From NCBI GenBank assembly GCA_947579665.1, contig CANPUZ010000057.1, positions 1 to 64,000 on the forward strand: a DNA stretch of 64,000 nucleotides. Direction: 5' to 3'. The translations under genes were made by a program, and so were the position numbers. The number at the start of each line of letters is the position of its first letter. Position 1 is the first letter of the stretch. The DNA comes from Sympetrum striolatum. Lineage: Eukaryota; Arthropoda; Insecta; Odonata; Libellulidae. Shown here piece after piece: positions 60,001-64,000 of the stretch. The notes under the pieces were generated by a model. That model had not been told where the DNA came from. It saw nothing but the letters and a program-made list of their open reading frames with translations, and did no database searches.

Positions 60001-60120
60001 ACTTAAACATGTATATAAATACACCCATATCATGAGAATGTTTCATAAAAAATTTAAAGTAATGATGCAGCAAGGTTTTTAATACTATTTTGCATTTTTA
60101 ATCTACCCTCAATTAGAAAT
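57063..60120. other. Anonymous DNA, no gene seen
   Basis: 57100-57200 is purine-rich. 58320-58480 resembles a MITE terminus ('gggccatattatgtaactcg') without a clear partner. 59041-59085 and 59195-59225 share 'agaaatttaccctgtc' in direct orientation and form short inverted repeats. The remainder is AT-rich without long ORFs. Confidence 0.4.
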
Positions 60121-60608
60121 TCTCCATTTCCATACGGTTAGATAGATAGAAGCATAATAAGATTAAGCATAATAGATAGATAGAAGTGTTTATTTGCATA
60201 GACATTACAATTCTATAACATAGTCAAAATATTACAAAATATATATACATGTAAAAATCACATTAGAGAGACTGACAAGTTATATTATTTACAATAACTA
60301 AAAACTTAGTAGATTAGGATATCAGTTAGATTTAGGTTATAAAGGTTTTATGACTTAACACTGACATAGGAATATAAAGGATTGGCTAACAACCGATGTT
60401 CAATAATCATAATAAATTTTTTACAGTCAATATGAAATGCAGACTGTGGAAGCTTATTAAAGATTCTAGAACACAAATTATCAGACTGTAAAAAGGTATT
60501 ACTAAGTCTATAAGGAATTGCATATCTAATTTATCACTGGATCTTGGATTAAAACTATTGAATACTGGAATAATAAACTTAACTATTACTGGGTTTTAGA
60601 GGTATTCA

Positions 60609-63600
60609 TTAACCCTTAACCAGTGACGTGCGGTCTGAGAGACCGCAGCGATTTTTTTATTGTGAATAAAAAAATTATTTGATTTTTAACAAATCTGTTA
60701 TTTATGGTACCTTCTTAGATACCTTTACGTAGTATATAGAATTCTTCGAATTTCATTTATCTTACTTGTGTTTCTATTAAGTTGCGATTTAATTTCATGC
60801 GCGGTCTGAGAGACCGCACGTCACTAATTCGGGAAAACTCAATTCGTAATATGGGTGAATATTATTACGGAGGCTTATAAAATTCAACTTTATTTATTAA
60901 ATTTTTTTATTATTTTCACATTTCTTTGTTATTACTATTTGAAAAGCATAAATTAGGCAAAATATATGGATTTTATGATAGTAGGCTATTGTTGAGGTCG
61001 TCCTCAAGAGTACTGATTGTTTTGGTTATTTTATAATATCAACTCCAACAATAAAAATCTTTTTAGAAAAATATTAAATCATACTTGCATTAAAACACCT
61101 TATGTGTATAGAACCGAATTTTTCGTCTTTATATTTCGCTGTGATTCTGACACTAGAATGTCACTTAATACGGATGCGGCCGAAGTGGCGGCAAACTCAT
61201 AATAACCAAATCCTGCGAGAATTTCTCTTTGTTGCCACTACTCATTTGTGACTGGGATGAATGACCTTTAGTGAAGCATGTTGTAGGCGGAATATGGACC
61301 CCCAATGGAAAGGGTGGAATGATCCTGGGGGAAACCCGAGGCAAATGTTCGAGCAGTACATGACCAGATGTGAAAGAAAACGTATTTCTCGGATTTTCCC
61401 CAAACTGCTTTCTTTAGTTTCAATACTTACATAATTGCCTTGTGATCATCATTGTCATTCGTCAGGTAAATTTCTTCCTGCGCTATTCCGTGGAACCAAA
61501 ATATTTTCCTGGACAAGTAATCTACTAATATCTACTGATGATATTTTCTCAATTTTCACAGCGACATAAGTACTCGTCAAAGACTACAAGCATGAGTGAT
61601 AAACCCGGTCCCTCTCGAATACTACGACTGGACGCTCCTGATTTTGAGGAGCAAGTTATGGAATACTTGAGGGAAGATGAGAGTAAAGTGGAAAGTGAGA
61701 TTGAGGAGGATAATATTATTGTTAGTGAACACAATACGGATTCCGACGAGAATGAAGAAGACGATGATGAGGAAGTAAGTGTTTCAGTGAATCCGATTTC
61801 TAAGAAAGTTGGATATTATTTTGGAAAAAATCTCTATAAAAGGAGTTCTAAAGAGCCAAAGAGAAACGTTTACACTCGTCTGCATAACATTGTCGCGGAA
61901 AAACCAGGTTTGAAGCAATCTGTTATACCTCTAGATAGGTAACTTCAACCTCTCCATTTTTGGTCGCTTATTTTTGACGACGATAAAATAAATTTGATTT
62001 TGTGTTGGAAAAATGTCAAACTTCAGAAGTTATGAGAAAAGTATACCAGAGTAGGCCAGAAATCCAAGATTTAGATTATGTTGAATTAAGAGCTTTACTT
62101 GAGTTATTAATATATTCGGCAATATTTAGATCTAACGATGAAGATATTAGTAGTACTTTTGCTGCAAATGGCACGGGAAAGGAAATTTTTCGTTAAGTAA
62201 TGTATGGACAACGATATGCTGTTCTCCTTTTATGTCTTCGGTTTGATAACCATGAAGACGGAATCGTCCGGTACGAAAGTGACCCAGTTGTACAAATTTC
62301 TGATTTGTTAAATCATTTCGTAAAAAATTCTCATTGTTGCTATTCACTTGGCACAACAACTTGTACTGACGATATGTTAATTGCCTTCAGGGGTTGGTGC
62401 CGATTTAAAATGTACATCCTGAGTAAGCCAGCTAAGTATGGCCTCAAAATGATGTGTTTGACGGATACATCGAATAGCTATTTGTATAATCCCTATTTGT
62501 ACGCCGGAAAAAGTACCAAAGGAAAAGGTCTGTCAGAGGAAGAAAAAAAGACTTCGAAACCTACGCAATCAGTTCCGCGTCTCACTGAGCCAATATTTCA
62601 TTCCAATCGAAATATTACAGGTGATAATTGTTTCACTTAAATTGAACTGGTTTAGAAGCTGAGGGTAAAAGGACTGACCTATGTCGGGACGATAAGAAAA
62701 AATTAAAGGGAAATATCCAATGAGTTCGGGCCTTCAAAAGAAGGCACAAAAGGGTCCTCGTTGTATGGATATACGGCAACATGACTCTAGTTCCTCATGT
62801 GCCAAAGAGAAACAGGACTCTTTGGTTGGTGTCGTCAATGCACCACAGAGAGCACTGATGACGTGACAATGAAACCTGAAATTATAGCTTTCTATAATTC
62901 AATCAAGGGTGGAGTAGATACACTACATAAAATGTGCAGCAGCTACTAATCTAATCGAAGAACAAGGAGATGGCCAATGGCAGTGTTTCTTAGGATTTTA
63001 GACATTTCATTGGTGAATCCTTTTGTGTTCCAGCAGTTTCTAAAAGACAAGAAGTATCTAAATAGGTACGATTTTATTAAATGCATTGCAGTGGAGTTAG
63101 TAAGGCCACAATTAAAGAGGATAATGTCAAACAGCAAGATTCCCACACAATTAAGAGCCAATATAGGCCGAATTCTGAACCTAACACTTGAAAAACCTCA
63201 AAATTTCGAAGATAAACTAGAGAAGCGGAAGACTTGCCGACTTTGCCCTCCATGAAAAAAACGAAAAACCTCCTTCTGTTGGTCCAAATGTAGATAACCA
63301 GTTTTTTTATAATGCACAAAAAAAATTTGCAAGAGCTGTGCTTCTTTGGAGGGGCAGGACATTTTTCACGAAAAATGTAATATCGAACGTTTGCAGAATC
63401 TATGAAAAACACAATAAATGAAATATTTTTCAAGAGCGTTTTATTAATTATCATCCCAAAAATACATTAAAGGCTTTGCTACAAAAATAGGCACCTGATT
63501 TTTAATATGCGACATTATTTTGATAGGATATGTTTTTTTCATTCAAATTTTTGACTTTCTTCGTAAAATGATTAATAATTGAAATTTTGTTCATATCAAC

Positions 63601-63773
63601 ATAAAATTAAATTTGAATTCAAATTATTGAATAACTGATTAGTTTATTAAGGCTTTTAAACTTTGTTAAATGTGTCATTTAGTAACTTTAAAGATATTTA
63701 AAAAATTGCAGTCTCCCAGACCGCACGTCACTGGTAGTGTGATAAAAATTGCACGTCACTGGTTAAGGGTTAA
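60609..63773 (+). mobile_element. piggyBac-family transposon, 3,157 bp, perfect TIRs
   Basis: TTAA duplications (60609-60612 and 63770-63773) enclose 60613-63769. The TIRs CCCTTAACCAGTGACGTGC and complement are identical over 19 bp. Subterminal repeats of GACCGCACGTCACT occur at 60613-60650 (with a GCGGTCT/AGACCGC hairpin), 60801-60826, and 63715-63735. Perfect TIRs with a damaged transposase suggest it could be mobilised in trans, or moved recently as a non-autonomous copy. Confidence 0.92.
61592..63400 (+). pseudogene. piggyBac transposase pseudogene
   Basis: The start at 61592 (MSDKPGPSRILRL) leads into an acidic N-terminus (61650-61780) usual for the family. The 62200-62640 frame has TDDMLIAFRG (first catalytic Asp) and KPAKYGLKMMCLTDTSNSYL (second). 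The third Asp is in GGVDTLHKMC near 62910. The tail has a Cys-rich finger (CRLC near 63235, CKSC near 63335). All three acidic residues are therefore recognisable, but frameshifts after 61942, 62196 and 62640, a stop at 62947 and a stop inside the Cys-rich domain make it inactive. It is the only transposase gene in the element. Confidence 0.88.
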
Positions 63774-64000
63774 AAAATTGTTTGCTTTAAACCAGGTGTT
63801 TGTTTCTGCCAGAGAGAGCCATGTTTCTACTAGATGAAGTGATGGCAAAATAAAACCCAAGTCACTATGACTAAATGACAACCATCTCACCAGACCTATC
63901 ACTCTCAATTGGATAGGATAGAACCATAAAAGTATTCTCGTACTTAATGTGCAGTGCTTAAGGAATAATATATTACAGCTTGAAACACGTTTTAGTTTAT

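Larger units (their letters stand above)
60370..64000 (-). pseudogene. LINE-type C-terminal remnant split by piggyBac
   Basis: On the minus strand, 60550-60360 encodes a piece like the end of a non-LTR RT protein: FLQSDNLCSRIFNKLPQSAF, then KKFIMIIEHRLLANPLYSYV. The region right of the piggyBac (63774-64000) appears to be the upstream part of the same sequence; the join across the TTAA target is smooth in base composition, but I cannot name further motifs. A GATA-rich stretch at 60140-60190 may be the 3' tail. Confidence 0.45.

Noticed and set aside
1..64000. CRISPR-like regularly spaced repeats
   Set aside because: The regularly spaced units are diverged 140-180-bp tandem repeats in eukaryotic transposons, not short identical repeats with unique spacers.

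Overview
This 64-kb window is AT-rich eukaryotic DNA made almost entirely of transposable elements and their debris. I found no confident intact host gene, rRNA, tRNA or CRISPR array. The mixture (mariner, Tigger/pogo, hAT, piggyBac, Helitron, Helentron-like, Penelope-like, RTE-like and CR1/Jockey-like elements, and a gag-only LTR element) suggests an arthropod, most likely an insect. That is inference; the species cannot be read from the sequence.

Layout. 1-6.6 kb: a reverse HINE-like element, a partial third copy of duplication A/B, and copy C of a 2-kb repeat whose partner D lies at 55.3-57.1 kb. 6.6-12.2 kb: duplication copy A, starting at the 5' tip of a HINE-like element. 12.2-16.6 kb: mostly anonymous AT-rich DNA ending in another HINE copy. 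16.8-18.7 kb: a 1.9-kb foldback element with a perfect 8-bp target duplication. 19.8-24.1 kb: a short palindromic element split by a young LTR retroelement that has an intact gag and no pol. 25.0-31.0 kb: duplication copy B, carrying a Helitron that copy A lacks. 31.0-37.7 kb: LINE pieces, two full HINE copies and a composite Helitron. 37.8-41.3 kb: a mariner split by an unclassified 2.6-kb TIR element. 42.2-45.1 kb: a Tigger-type MITE, then a coding remnant broken by a hAT MITE and a Helitron. 45.2-52.7 kb: more HINEs, a third Helitron, a Penelope-like remnant with hammerhead-like motifs, and a Tigger-like element. 53-55.2 kb: a decayed RTE-like LINE. 60.1-64 kb: a LINE 3' remnant split by a 3,157-bp piggyBac with perfect TIRs.

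Two non-autonomous rolling-circle families stand out. The first is a Helitron family (A|T insertion, 5' TC, 3' hairpin) whose body is an array of 165-175-bp units, each with one GGTTCGANNCC-like box. The second is a HINE/Helentron-like family, about 13 pieces covering roughly 7.8 kb by my boundaries. It has asymmetric terminal inverted repeats, tandem units rich in the word CCGGAA, and an internal CA microsatellite. The A/B pair gives an empty-site/filled-site comparison that fixes the ends of one Helitron to the base. All boundaries come from reading and aligning by eye; no searches were run.
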